DNA of 64,000 bases from Opisthorchis felineus (GCA_004794785.1 SJOL01004592.1:124001-188000), one strand, 5' to 3'. Positions 11,101 to 24,459 are shown, numbered from the stretch's first letter. Made by a program: numbers and translations. The notes: generated by a model from the sequence alone, not told the origin.

Positions 11101-14100
11101 TAGGACAATGAACCACCGTTTTGCACGAAATGTGGGTTGCGTATCCAAACGCGATTTGAACCGATTGGTTGTGTCACGTTTCACCTCGTAATGACTGTTC
11201 TTCTAAATTACGGTTCTTAGGACATATCAGTGTGTGCCTCAATCGATCCTTCCAACCCAAGTTACTGCGTTTACATTTTTCGCTAACAAATGCTTTCCAA
11301 AATATGGGCTGAAAGTTTACTTTGACGTGTAACACAAAAGGATCAAAGCATACGAAGGACACGCTTTTGTGCACCGGAAGAGTCATACTTTCCAAGCTCG
11401 CTTATCTGGTTTGAGATGATTGCAACAATAAACATGAAACACTTTTAGCAATAAAAAGTTGATTTTTTACGAAATCATTGTAAGTAGAACAGGTGTTCTG
11501 TGACCCTCGCCATGGTCTCAACTTAGTCCCCTATTTATTCTTTTGCTTGCATCTTTCTTTGAGCTAATTAAGTGGTCATCCTCAGATTATGTCATAATGA
11601 GAAAACACTCTCTACGGCGGGATAGTGAGCATAAACTCTATTTAGCACACTGGTGGACTGTCATACTTCCTGTGGAGGAAAGTAAGTACGTGGAACATCT
11701 TTCACTTTGCAGCAATACGCTGGTAAAATACATACTCATAATTACAAACTGAATGGAATAAGTCTGGATTTGGTAGTTTTCGACCTTTGACCTCTTTAGG
11801 TTATCGTGCTGTGTCTACCCCAAAGGCGGAACCGATTTCATAACCGGTATCATACCACAGTAACATCGAACAGGATTTGTGCTCAATAAACTTTTGTGCA
11901 ATGGTTTATGCTTGTGAAGCATCATATGGCTTAAGGTAGCATTCAGGGACAGAATGATGTGTCCTACGGTTATTGGTGCATCTCAGAGATGTGCCCGCGG
12001 TTTTTTCATAAAATGTACATCACTAAACGATGAGGCCTATTTTCGCTTGTACCTTGAGTCTCGTCTCAAATTCTATTGTAAACCAACGTACTGACCGACA
12101 TTTATTGAAATTCGAACCTACGTGGTCTCTCCTAATTTCAATGAAATCCGTTGATTGGTTGGTGCTCAACAACCGAGTGGCAAAAATAAGGTATCACTTC
12201 ACAAAAACATCCTGCTGAAGTATTGTAAACTGAACCAGAAATACAAGTAAATTCAAACTAGCGGAATAGCTGCCAGCAATTGTCCGTTCGGACTGGACTA
12301 CCTAGCTGCCACCGTTTGGGTCCCGGAAGCTTCAATATCCCATAATTGCGGTTTGTACGCTGCAACGCTGAGACCACAGCATGCCATGGCTACGCCATTT
12401 TCTAGCGAGTCCCTTCAAGCCCAGAGCTTGTGAGTTCAGCAGGGCAACCCGAAAGTCCCCACAGGTGTCAGTTACATAATGGTTTGTAAGCCAATAGTGT
12501 GGGAAGATCCACTGACTGTGCGAACGCAATCAACATACAGCAAGCTCCCGGCCTGCTCCACCAGCACCGTTGGACTGTACTGGCACTATGTGCTATCACT
12601 GCGTTGGCAATTCGGCTGCCGCAACTTCAAGACGACATTCCATCCACCCACTACATAACTTAGCTTAATGGCAATGACTTGGTCGGCGTTAATTCAACAA
12701 AACATCGAGGATTCAGTGGTCCCAAAACAAGCGAAAACAGTGGCAACGGGGTTCTACGACATTGCTAAATGCAAAATTGGCCGAGTTAACAAAATGCTCA
12801 GTAGACACAAATATCGTTCCATATATCTGACGAATGAATAGTTTGAATCGCTTCAGGTTATCCATAGATACTTTCAGTAAACCATACCTGGTACTAACAG
12901 CACAATATTTATTTCATGCAACGACTAATTTCATGGGCCGCAATAGTTATCAGGCTTGTTGGGATTGCTCCCTATAAAACTGTGATGCACCGCCAACGCC
13001 TCAAACACTTTGTCTGCAGATACGATGCATCAAAAGTTGGTTTATGTTTGGTCTCTCTTGTGCATGACTCTATGCCAATAGCATGCCTCAGTAGCAGTAT
13101 TGGGATGAGTTGCATTCCTTTGAGTGTAGGGCCCCGTGAACCTAGTCAACGTGGTCAGAAGAGCTACCCTGAACCTCCCCGCCATTCCTCCTTATTGACT
13201 TGAAGCATTTGTGCCATTCTTCGCATAGTTGACTTGCAAACTGTGCGGGCTTGTAGATCTCTGAGGATTTTTTCACAAAGGGTGTAATTTCCGGTGACAA
13301 TCTTGAGAAATAAAGTTTCACGGCTGATCACGAAGAACTGTACCAGGTTGACATCCAGGCTGAAATCAAAGAATTATCTGCTATCTAGAGCTTTCAGTGG
13401 GTTCTCGAATGAAGTCTGTTACATCTCGCTAGGCCTTCACAGTCGGAAGTTATGGCACAATTCAACAAATTAGGTTAGATATCAAAGTTTAACCTTTTTG
13501 TCCCGTGTTCGAGTGTTATTTATCACACTGGCGTCTACTGTGGCAGTCTTCCCAAAAGCTGCCGATTTATCCTTACACCATTCAGTGAAAAGCTGCCATT
13601 CTGATGATTTTCTGAAACACCGCCCTTAACTGCATGTTCATTTTGTGGTGCTTTGACTACTTGTAGTGTTAGCAGTCGCCGCGAAAAACAGTACAGCTCA
13701 AGTTGTCATATATCAGTTGTACGTCTAAAATGTATAGACTGGAGTGTATTGGCGTAAAATCCTTCTGTCCAGTTTAACCGGACGATAGGACTATTGACCT
13801 GCAATATCAGTATGTCGTTGAGAGCAACATGGTCAATCACGAATGTAAGGACGAGACAAACTTCCTTATACACATACTCAAGCACAGCGAAACATCTCAA
13901 GGCAAACTCCCATGGCCTTTTTCTTGTAATTACCGGAATGACAAAATATTCACAAGAGGCTTCAAAAACCATCGTGATCATTGACAGTATAAAATCAGCG
14001 TTCACCACTGATGCTTCGCTGCCCTCCAATTATGATTTATTTGGAAGCCTTATTGTGAAGAAGTGAAGCAATAATGGATGTGGAAGGGATTCACTGGTAG

Positions 14101-14149
14101 CCCAACACAAGCATTTGAGGTGCCTAAACCCCCAGGCACTCATCCAGGA
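5176..14149. other. Long intergenic stretch, no gene recognised
   Basis: The longest open frame is 5776-6249 (+), 157 codons from a GTG, overlapped by a 130-codon frame on the other strand. Neither resembles a known family, and that length is within chance for 64 kb in six frames. No tRNA, rRNA, CpG-rich promoter or recognisable transposon was seen. Some segments (for example around 8.9-9.2 kb and 12.4-12.7 kb) are richer in GC and could be old transposon relics, but I could not match them. Confidence 0.4.
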
Positions 14150-14191
14150 AAGTTCAATAGAATCTGGCAACAGAAACGTCACTGACATCAA

Positions 14192-14395
14192 TTAGGAGCC
14201 ATGTCTTAGAGCGTCTCCAACCAGACACACGGGATCAAGTGGACCACACTCTGGAAGGCGAGTCGCTCCGACAGCACCCAGACATCTCGTGATCTGTTTC
14301 CAGATGAAAGGTTGGCCACCTCTCTGCTTTCTCCACTCTGAATTGGACACGGAAAACAGCCCTCTTTTCGGAAAACGATGGTCATTTCGATGCAT
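14192..14395 (-). pseudogene. Open fragment of the retrotransposon C-terminal region
   Basis: A 67-codon frame carries the conserved C-terminal stretch (HRFPKRGLFS, SEWRKQRGGQP, GAVGATRLPE) that follows the RT domain. A second frame over the same bases (14206-14439) continues the family pattern with 'CVWLETL', showing a frameshift inside the remnant. Confidence 0.7.
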
Positions 14396-15606
14396 CTTTT
14401 GGGGCAGAACACATTTTGAGTGGAGTTCCCGTTACACAACTCAACGCTCTTTTACCAGTTGCCTCGTTGCGGATTCACCGACAACCCACATCAACCAAGA
14501 CTCTAAAAAAACATTATCAAAGACCTGGAGACGCCTCAGTTTGGCTGCTCGGGGAGGTCAAGTCTTAAAAACATACAACAGCCCGTACTGTAGCCCGATA
14601 CACACGTCCTTTGAGATTCAGGAATATATGGCTTTGATGCCATAGGTGTCTCAGATCAGCAAACGTGAGCCTTACAGATTCATGTATTCGTGCCATACTA
14701 CAAGCTGAACTTGTACAACTTCCGAGATACATGAAACGTTCCATAACTTACGGTGCTTCTCCTGGGATTGTAAGTGGCGTGTTCAGTGACTGCACGTCCA
14801 AGAGCCTTACCTTACACTGTGGATGAAAGTGCCTGCCAAAGGACTTTGGTAAGTCCATCCAAGAATACTTGCACCTTTTTGTCCTCACTGATGACGATAC
14901 CGTCTCCGTATTCCAGCCGTTTGAACGCCACGGTTTCGAAGACCTTCCAGCGTTCGTCTCATTATCTCTTTGATCATGAAATTAAATAGGAATTGAGAGA
15001 GTGAACATCATTGTATGGCACTACGTTGGGTACGGATGATTTGAAGAGCTCACGCCCGGAAGACTTGGAATACAAAGAACCTGTATGTTCGCAAACTTCC
15101 GGAGCATTCCTTGCTGGGCAAGCGTATTAGGTGAAACAGACCGTTCAAACGAGTCTAATATGCCTTGGAAATCCAGAAATATTACGTTTATACGTATGAC
15201 GTTATTCTAGCGCCTGAGAGAGTTTGAAGATTTGGTCAACACCAAACCTACCATGCCGGAATTCCGCTCCCTGCTATCGGATCAGCGTCCCACGAGCCAC
15301 CATGAGGCGACGAAGGACATGTGGCACCAAAAGTCCCATTACGACTGAAGTCAGGCTGATCCCCCTTTGATTACCGCACCTACAACGAGCCCCTTCTTTG
15401 AAAATGGATACTATTACCAACTTTCCCCAGTTGTCTGGGACAGTCTCCTATTTCTAGATGCACGTAAATAGATCAGATAAGGGCTGATTGAAGACTTTGA
15501 CTCTATCCTTAAACGATTGGGGTGGGAGGTAATCTGCACCAGGGGCTCGGTGGAGCTTGAGAGAACAAATGCCGGCATAGACCCCAATGCTGCAGGGATT
15601 TCAGGT

Positions 15607-15927
15607 CTAAGGTTCTATTACAGTCTCAGGATTCATTTGAGTGACACCGAGTAGCCGCGATAATTCTTCCCCAGAGTGCTCGACCCAGCGGTTGGGTCTT
15701 CCTTCCTTACTGAAGACGGTCACGCCAATTTGACCCTTGATGGTTTTGCTTACAGGCGGTTTCCGGGAACCGATTGCACAGATCAGCTGAAATAATCTCT
15801 TGGCTTTCCCTGACTTCTGCGCCACTTGTATTTTCCTAGACTTCCGTGTCCACCAGGCTTCGCAGTCTGATAGTTCGTCGAGCCGAATTATGTTCGGGAC
15901 CAAGGAAAACATTTCTTGGAGATTCAA
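15607..15927 (-). pseudogene. Open fragment of the retrotransposon endonuclease-RT linker
   Basis: This is the longest uninterrupted frame of the decayed element, 106 codons. It covers the region between endonuclease and reverse transcriptase, with the residues RLFQLI, PVSKTI and RWVEH typical of fluke non-LTR elements as I remember them. It is collinear with endonuclease remnants at higher coordinates and RT remnants at lower coordinates, so it is not an independent gene. Confidence 0.75.
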
Positions 15928-17010
15928 ATAGTACCACCGTTGTATCTGATATCTAATGCTTTTTTGGACCCATTAACACCCAGTATCACTGTTCCACAGG
16001 CAAAATCCTGGCACTGTGCAAAGACGTGGCAATCGCGTTCCAGCACGAATTGACGTCTGAAGATGGAGCAGCTGGAAGAGAGTCTAGAAGACGATTCTGA
16101 TAAGTTCGTCTAACTTCCTGATCTACCAGTCTCTCAGTTGCTAAGCGAATTGCACTCCCGTTACGGGACCCAGGAAAACGAAGTTAGACTTGAGTCAGGA
16201 CGAGCGCATGGTCAGATTCCACACAAGTGTTCCGAAAAGAGCGCCAGTCAGTTATTGGTCCTCGCCATCGGTAACTGATGGTGATGAGATCAATTTGAGT
16301 TCGTAGCTAGCACACCATGTGGCAAGACGACTTCGGTTAGTTCAGAAATTAGTATTGCACAAAAGTGTCTGCGATCAACGCACAGCCAAAGCAGTCGTTT
16401 GCCGCTGTCTATGTATACCGAGTCCAGTACAAATGGACAACCCAATTGACACTCGGATGCGCTTTTGGATTTCCGGTAACCACGAAGATATCTGAGCATG
16501 TATCCCGTCGTACCAGGGCATTCCAAGTATCATAAGACTTGTCAGTGATGGTGTCAGAGCTGTAGGCGATTGATGTTTAAGCAGAAACGACAAACGACCA
16601 ACTTCCCGCCTTTAAGACTCCTTTATGGACATTGCCAGACGAACTACACAGAGGCGACTATCAGCGGGCATCCAGTCAAGCAAGGATTCTTTGATCCAGT
16701 GATCTAGGATGGTACCAACCTCTGTATCGGAGTAGTCTGTGGATCGCCAGAGTTGCGCACCCCGAAGAGAGTAGAGAGTGATGGGCCAGTTAGCTCAACC
16801 ATTGTGCTCGCATCTTGAATTCCTGTCTATAATATGCAGCACACATCAATGCCAAACGATTCCAGTGCGAGAGAAAGTGCAGCTGGGATATTGCCAAAAC
16901 GCCCACTCCTAGACAGAAGGACGATCAGCGTCCTTCATGAAATCTTTTGGCTCAAAAGCCTGACGGCAAGGGAACACTATTTGGCGGGAAATGAAACTGC
17001 ATTACCATTT

Positions 17011-19828
17011 TTATAGAACAAGTTGCAGTGCATGTTCCACCCCCCAACCTGGAGAACGAGGAGACTGTGTTGGTCAAACCTCTACCCATTGACTAACCTG
17101 GTATGAAGGACCCTGCGAGTGTCGCACTGACACCCCCAGCATAGCTCAATGGTTCGAGGAGGCACACAAACCGTCACACCACGGTAAGTTCCAATCTCTT
17201 CATGGAGGGCTTCAGCACTACGAATAGCTCCTAGCTAAATCATGCGGGTTTTCACCACTGCATGTTTTAGGAGGAATCACGCCTTTTCACTGGACTGCAT
17301 TATGTCTTATCAACTCTGGCGTGTTAACACAAATGCAGTTCACCTGGTGGACGCCACCAATTGGTTTACTAGTCGATCAGTCAATCAATACATCCATGGT
17401 ACTTTTTCGTGACTGGACAAGTTTGCCCCGACAGGGATCTGTGTTCCCTTCATAGGATTGTATGATATCCCTGTTGATCTATGTCGCGCTCCTGTGCGCT
17501 CATGCGTTTCATTGTCTACCAGTACCGATATCTACTGCGTTCAACATATGTAGCCATTCACAACTCGGTATCCGCTTTTGACATTGCTGTAGGTTGTTCT
17601 ACAGTTACACTTCAGACACCACTTTTTTGAAACGTGAGCTTTACTCACCTGAAGAATTGTATCCTAAGAAGGCAATAGCAGAGAATGGATTCATCTGGAA
17701 CTTACTCTGAACTGAAAGCTTATCCGCTTGCGACGCGATATTTTTCCTTAATTGTTCCCTGTAATCTACTGGTAGTAAATAAATAATTTACCATAAGCTA
17801 ATGCATTACGACGAAGATTCGCATTGAGAGGCCAGTGGATAGACAGAAGTACTCTAGCTTTAAACAGTCTATTGCTGTGTAAAGGTGCACTCAAATCTCT
17901 TCATTTAGTAAAGATGTTTTCGACTGGATCAATTAAATTTTTCAATAGCTTCGTTACTATCGATGAGATAGCTAGTACCCATCGCCCATACTTTCAGAAT
18001 TACAACGTCGCCACTGAAGTACGTACAGCATCTACGTATTGTGTATAGGTCTTCAGGGTTGTGAGCTCATTTTTAAGGATGAGATCGGGGACTCTTAAAG
18101 GGGGGTTGGTATCTGGAGAGGTAGAAACACTAAAGAAATTAAGAGGTAATGTCTTGTAGTGGACTCTTTAGGAGTAACCTCTGTGGGATGAGGCCGCAAT
18201 ACAGAGGGTTCACTATTAAGTGACAGATCTTGGAGGGTTCCTGTTAGTTAGTTAAGAACAACGCCAATCTAGTGAAAGATACCTTCCCGATGAATGCCGA
18301 CTTTTGCACCAATTTACAAAGTGCCAGTGAGCTTAAGAAATCTATAAGAACAGAGATTCTAAGAACCGTATGTAATACGTTTGAGGTTTAGAATTCTGTC
18401 GCAGTTGGATGAATTTTATTGGTAAAACATAGTGGCACTGATAAAAATAAGAAGACAATACCATGGGAATTTGCGTGGGCTTCTGCTAGCGCTGGCCAAC
18501 GGTTTCGATAGTTTGCTCATCACGACGGCTGTCAATCCAGTAAAGAATCGGTTACACAATACTCAAGGGGCCGCGCTGTGCTCTCTATATCCCCCTACAT
18601 GTAGTAGCCATTAATATATTAATGCCTCAGGCCGTTTTGTGTTCGAAAATGATCGTACAGGCGCTAGTGTTAGCTAGTTAGCTGAGAGCAACACGTGATT
18701 CCCATATCTTGTTTTAGTTTATGGTAGTTGTTTAATTAGGGCCCGTTTATCACTGGTATTGCTGACCAAGATAGGCTTAAACTGTATCCGTACAGTAGCC
18801 TGTCCTCGGGTTGGGCCTGTATTCATTAAGCTCATTATAACCGCTCTCACTGCAGAAATAGCGATTCAAGCTTATGATGACAGCACACTTATTGCCCGTT
18901 AGCTTGTTCAAGTGTTGCCGCATTCTAAAAAGGAATCCATGGAATCAACGCCAATCTCAGTCGGTATGGCTTCTAAACGTGATAGTGTAGGTTCTGTTTA
19001 TTAACTACAAAATACTCTTATTCTTTTACCTGCAGATATCAGCTATATTTGTATGATAAAGTGCATTTGAAATGTATAGAAAACCAATGAATGCGTACGT
19101 CAGTCATGTCAAAACTTGTCTTCCATTGTCTGCTAATAAGAAAAGGTTGGTCGTCTGAATTTTGTGTCTGTTCTCTATCAAATGACGGCATGGCGTGCTA
19201 AATTACGCGTCCAATATTTGTAACAGAATGCTGGATAATGATTAGAACAATATTCTCACTCCATATCCCTCATTTAGCAACTGTCACGAATGTCAATCGT
19301 TAAAAGAGGGTTAAATAGTCTGATCTGTGACTAGACCAATAAAATCAATGGTTGATCTACTGTGAAGCATTGAGGGATTAGGAAATGCCAAGGCACGTGT
19401 GTAAATTTTGTTCAAGTATGTGGAAGGACGTTCGATTCCTACGGTCGTACAAGAGTCTTTCAAAGGGCTAACGATCCTTCTGTCCCTCACTTTCGTTCGG
19501 TAGAAGTTTCGATACTTCATGGCCTATTAGCCTGTAACCTAAAAATGCCGTTACCAACAACAACCTTTTTATTAATTTTACAACTTAAATGATGCACCAC
19601 CTAGGCTTCCCACATTTGCACATTTGCACCATATTTCTGTTTTTGCATCTACGTGGCGGTGAATCCAAAACAACTGTATCTAAAGGTTTTTTCAGTGGTT
19701 GGAGTTAGAGTCAGCTTGTGTTTCCATATTCACTGGGTTATTTAAGCCGCATTGGTAAACAACGATTCAGCTTTTGACGTTGGAACGGTCGACTTTCGGT
19801 TCATTACTCTGAGCAAAAACCGTTCTGT
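17011..19828. other. Intergenic, nothing firmly recognised
   Basis: Around 17138-17215 there is a weak tRNA-like box A (TAGCTCAATGG) with only a poor box B, too weak to call. The purine-rich segment at about 18.07-18.25 kb shows no coding signal. No exon or repeat is recognised in the remainder. Confidence 0.4.
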
Positions 19829-19894
19829 GCTTCCTCCTGGTGGCATGGCAGCTAGGCACCGAAAGGGTGCTACAGCTGAACGATCTTTTTTTCT
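19829..19894 (+). mobile_element. 3' fragment of the tRNA-derived SINE
   Basis: GTGCTTCCTCCTGG, GGCATGGCAGCTAGGCACC and GAAAGGGTGCTACAGCTG match the 3' body of the SINE copies at 43459 and 47852. The tRNA-like head is missing or too diverged to see, so this is a 5'-truncated copy. It ends at a T-rich tract. Confidence 0.7.
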
Positions 19895-20336
19895 TTAGAT
19901 AAACTGAAGAGCTGAAGTGAACAACTCATAAAAATTGGTCCGGCTGTTTACTACATGTTTTTATGGGCGTTGATTTTCTTCCTGAAGTAACTAGAAGCCG
20001 TGGGGTGGCGAAAAACGAGGAGCGGGGTTAAACAGGCACTTTACTATTGCAGGCGTAAGCTAGTGATGATTGGTATCTTTCGGTCAATAAAAATGCTAAC
20101 ATAAGTCAACCGTTGTGCACCGTTCAGACAGATCGTGCACTCTCACGCGACACCACAACGATGTAAAGCACCGTCAGCATGTACCCTCATTTAGTACAAT
20201 CCGTCTGCTGATTGCAGATTTGTGGCGACTGATCCACGCAACCAAGACTGGGTCGCTGACAGAGACATCCAGCGAACCAATCACACTGCTCCAGCTTGAA
20301 CACTCGTTTGATAACTAAGGTGCGTCCAGATGGTTC

Positions 20337-20402
20337 TAGTGATCTAGTGGTAGCACTCTGGATCCGCAAGTCCTTCGATTGGAGTTCATGTCCCTATGCG
20401 AG
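20337..20402 (+). repeat. Possible tRNA-derived relic
   Basis: TGATCTAGTGGTAG resembles box A of a Gly/Glu-type tRNA, and about 35 bases on GGAGTTCATGTCC resembles a decayed box B. I cannot fold a full cloverleaf. It could be a tRNA pseudogene or the head of another SINE family. Confidence 0.3.
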
Positions 20403-21027
20403 TACCGATATGTACTTCTGATGGGCTGTGCTAAGAGCGAACCTCGAGTGCACTGCTGACCCGCGTTGATGTTGACTAACGACAACAGTGGTGCCGGGAC
20501 TTTGTCAGGTTAGGAGTAGACGAGATTGTCCACAAGATACCTCAATGAACTTCCTGAGAGTAGTCAACTGGAACCTTAAAGTGTTTTGAAAGGATCTAAC
20601 AAAAATTCCATGTCATTTAAAGTGGTGTTCAGTTGTGGTATTAGAAGATGTTAAATTCGGATCCAGTCACCTTCAGATTATTTTCGGGACACTCAGTTCC
20701 TACCCGGGTCGCCATCACAAGTTAATCGAGGCGCTTTATGAGAAATACCAGAAGGTTTGGCAATGAAAAAGGAGAAACTCCGTTTAAAAAAGATAAGGTA
20801 AAATAATTGGAAACATCATGAGAACTCTCGGAACCAACCAATTTTCATTTAAAGAGGTTGATTTGTCTAGCTGGTTGAAACCGAGACAATCTATCAACCT
20901 TATATGCGGTTGAAAAAATTCAAAACAAAAACATTCATCCGACCCCTTTGAGACATCTGATTGTAGTACATGTTCTCACGAGCTGAGAACATAAACGACT
21001 TATTGGTAGTATGAAGAGGTATTGAAA

Positions 21028-21176
21028 TTTCAATCGAGATTTTGTCCTGTAAATGAAGTCAATCTACGCTGACCAGCTGAGAACAAGAAGGCGTTACAAC
21101 ATGGGCAGCTGGTCAGTAGTGTGATTAACTTAGTACTTGGACGGGATATGGTCACGTTTTGACTGGTTCCTCGAGT
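21028..21176 (-). repeat. Internally deleted copy of the tRNA-like repeat
   Basis: The minus-strand copy retains the tail (complement of GATTTTGTCCTGTAAATGAA) and the upstream segment (complement of GTGTGATTAACTTAGTAC and GACTGGTTCCTCGAG). The tRNA-like centre is replaced by unrelated sequence. Confidence 0.55.
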
Positions 21177-24100
21177 GAATATTTCTCAGATGTTTCCTCT
21201 AATGCTATCGACGGCTTGGTGGTCTTACTTGTTCACTTTCTTGATGCAATCGTATTCTTGTTTTCCACTGATACAGATGATACTTTGATCAACCAAAATC
21301 TGAGTTATTTCCTCTAGAACATAAGAAATTTACTCACTGATGCACAATAATGAAATTTTAAATTACATTCTCGACACTTAGAGTTGCGTGAGTGTGCGGT
21401 TTACCTTATCGTAGCTGTTCACTCAGTAATGATGCATTCAGCCCTAAGATCAGTCCCTGTTGTCCCCTCCTAAGTTTATATGCGGAAGTCCGCCGAGATC
21501 ATTTTAAACTACCTTCCTAATTCCTAACAACTTCTCCTATTATTTGATCGATCAATCTCCTTTCAGTCGGAAGATGTGAAAATAAATCGTGACCAAAACA
21601 TCGATGGCTCCCACTCGAGTCTGCAGGGTTAGACCTGCGCACTGAAATGTACGCCCGAAAACTTCACTTTTCTGCGACCCAAGAAATAAGGCTGACGTGC
21701 GGAAATCTGTGAAAACGCACGTCTTGTTTCCACTGTGGCACCAAAACTTCCGAACACGCTACCTTCTAAGCCTAAGAGGCTCTCCTCTCTTTGAAAGTGG
21801 CACCAAGTCTATTACAAATGCGTTCACTTTATCTGGGATGGAACTGCAGTTCTGTTCAGTGATCCGGGAAAAGGAAGAATATCCCTTCGAGCTTCCTGTG
21901 GGCAGAAGCTAAGTGAAATTCACTCGGGCACACCTTACCAACCGTTTGTGGACAAATGCAACCCCTTATCGATAAACCTGCCCACATGGATGTTGGAACT
22001 TTCTCTTACTGCTCCTAACAATGAATTCAAGTAGGTATATCAAAGTAAAAGACTCTTAAAGAAGTTTTATGTGCACAATGTTGGTCAACATGTAAACCTG
22101 GTCTAACTGGAATATTTACGGAAAATGTATTGCTCCTCAATGGAGCAATATACATTTATTACGTAGTTACTGGACCCCTTGCTCCGCTGGACATTGATTA
22201 ATTTAATTCAGTTTCAACTATTCCAAGACATCTGCTGTTGACAGATGTGATTTCTCCGTTTCTCTGTGATAGTCTCACTTGTTCTGCGACTCAGTTTAAC
22301 GTACAGTTCTCCCGTTTGTTTGGCAACTCACACCTGGACCACTCGACATCTTTTCTCAAGTCTGGACCAAGCAGTCTGTATGCACAATTTAGGACTTTCT
22401 TCATCCAACTGACCGGTATCTGTTTGTATTTATCAAGCGTGATTCTTCGATATTGTCCTCGAGTGACAAGTTTCATGTCTGCATATTCTATGCCAGTTTT
22501 GTGTCTTTTTTCATTATTCTTCTAATTTGCCTTCAGCTTGACTGTCCTACTGAGACATGCAGCATAGGCCTGTTCTTGCTTAAGATTTTATGTTCCCTGG
22601 TTTTGTACACAGTAGTTATAGTGACCATTTCTGTACTCTCTCCCGATATCCTCAACGTGCGTTGAAAATGACGTTTTTGTTATCAGTAAGCTCACCGTTT
22701 GCCTGACCATGCAGCATATACCTAACCTAGGTTGACAAATGCTTGCCATCTTTAGGAAACATGGCATTGGCTTCATCAAAATACATTTAGACATGCTGGA
22801 AAAAACAGGTTGTCCTTTTATTGTTAGTAACTTACATGGCCAGTACATTGGGTTGGTGAAATATTCTTGTTGACCAGCATTGCTTAAGTTTGTAGAACGT
22901 ACTCATTCGTTTTCGTTTTTCTCGTTGAATTCTGGCAACTAGCATGAAAAAGCGAAATACACAGTTGTGATAAGATCTACGCAACCGAGCCTATAACAGG
23001 GCAACGCTACGTTAAAAACCGAAATCGGGGAGATCAGAAACTTGCCTGGCTGATTTTCGAGTGTCAAACTCTAAATGATCCGTCCTTCCAGAAATGAGGT
23101 GTATTATGTCACATGACCACTAGAAGTATCCTAGCTAAAAACGGAAACGGTGTCTCCGAAAAATCCCCCGCCTCCTCGGTTTAGTGAAACAATGATAAGG
23201 GAAGCGATCAAATCATCCATGGAAAACAGTTCATCATATGATCATACGGCCATTCTGTTCCGTAAATTTCAAGCGACGAGTTTAAGTACTCTCACTGTGA
23301 CGAATGATAGATCCTAATATCATCGTATCGGTGTGCACCACGGATCCCCCTTAGTTACACTTACGGCACCCTTTTTAGTTAAACTGCTCTCCAAAAAACC
23401 ACGTGTTTATGCACCACTGCTGCAGTGTCGGGTTATTACCCCGTTTATCCTAGGATCAGCTCTTTAGCATGACCGAACCTGTGGAATCTCATTCATTTGC
23501 AAATAAATTTGATGTTAACGAGAGGGTCAACAGACTAATGGCCGAATCCCACTTTTACAATATTCGCAAATAAATTTGATGCATGGTCACCGCATTATAC
23601 TTTATTTGATAGAATATCCGAGATTTTGCAATATATTTTCTTGGTGAAACACGCTACTCATTAGGACGGTTGAAGAAATTTCAGCAAATTAGTTCATACT
23701 AGGCATGAATTCGTCCAGTCCTTCATTTCTTTAACCAAATTCACGTTACAGAATAAACTCCTCACTGTTTCCCTTTAGTTTACCGGCTAGCCCGCCTTAC
23801 CCCCGAGAAGCGCTTCAGCAAAATGTCCGTTGGTGAAACTTCTAGTTGTTTGCGGCGTGTTTCAGAATTACAGTTTTAGTAGGCAAGAGAAATTTATTTC
23901 TCCAACGGTCGATAAACTGAAACAAATTACATTGAAAAGTCCTATGTGCCACTCTCCACAGCCATCCTCATTCGGCTGGGTGAATGTGGCACACCGATAA
24001 TTATGTATGAGCTGCTTTATCGACCAATTATTTTACCTCTTCGTTTCATTTAAAAACTTTCTTACCGCTCACTTGCGTAGTAAGACTCTACAGCAGTAGC

Positions 24101-24212
24101 GCCATGAAGTGTCCCTTGGGAAAGTTCAACTGCACCTAATATATCCCGCACGTCATGCTCTTGCTGACTAACTCCCTGTCCCAATTGTTTCTCTCATAAA
24201 CAACATGCACAG
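21177..24212. other. Intergenic, nothing recognised
   Basis: No exon recognised. Only a short hairpin at 22123-22157 stands out; it is listed separately. Confidence 0.4.
22123..22157. other. Short inverted repeat (hairpin)
   Basis: AAATGTATTGCTCC and GGAGCAATATACATTT are complementary apart from a two-base bulge and are separated by a five-base loop. Role unknown; at about 14 bp the stem is shorter than a microRNA precursor. Confidence 0.5.
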
Positions 24213-24459
24213 TCACGTTGACGATTCTCTTCAACTCATTCGCGTTGGTGCAGATGGAAAACCGTCTGTAGCAAATAAGACTAATGTCGGTCGTGGCGCA
24301 AACATGCAGCAGAGCAACAATGACAATAACGGCGGTAGCAGTAGCAGCAACAGTATGAGGGAGAGTGGAAAATCCGACAGGAAATCAGTCATGTTCGGCT
24401 TCCCCACACACCAGTTCTTGGAATCAACATACATCACTCACACGACGGAGAACCTATAA
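24213..24459 (+). CDS. Candidate terminal exon, Asn/Ser-rich hypothetical protein
   Basis: An open frame of about 82 codons ends in TAA at 24459. It can start at an in-frame ATG (24205) or, as an exon, after a plausible acceptor (a pyrimidine-containing tract, then ATGCACAG) ending at 24212. The product has a hydrophilic start (HVDDSLQLIRVGADGKP), an Asn/Ser/Gly low-complexity run (NNDNNGGSSSSNS) and a basic stretch (SGKSDRKS). It looks more like real protein than neighbouring frames, but no domain is recognised, no partner exon was found, and the opposite strand is also open over most of it. Confidence 0.25.

Larger units (their letters stand above)
14150..17010 (-). mobile_element. Degenerate non-LTR retrotransposon (endonuclease + reverse transcriptase), nearly full length
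   Basis: Read on the minus strand, this is an APE-type endonuclease/reverse transcriptase ORF broken by many stops and frameshifts. The endonuclease starts near 16.9 kb with the segments 'PAALSLALESFGIDVCC' and 'IQDASTMVELTGPS', continues with 'SLLDWMPADSRL' near 16.67 kb, and a 'DIFVVTGN'-like segment follows near 16.5 kb. The linker at 15607-15927 reads '...AKRLFQLI...PVSKTIKGQ'. RT block 0 (RAPGADYLPP) is near 15.54 kb, 'GISL' near 15.35 kb, 'FRHGR...DQIF' near 15.26 kb, and the FLDF-type motif A near 15.16 kb. The catalytic YADD motif is altered to YGDG at 14893-14913. The C-terminal region (SEWRKQRGGQPF, GAVGATRLPECGP) is at 14192-14395. It looks RTE/CR1-like and cannot be active. Confidence 0.85.

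Noticed and set aside
13598..13620. Hammerhead-like CTGATGA...GAAAC
   Set aside because: The six bases between the core parts cannot form stem II, and no stem I or cleavage triplet fits.
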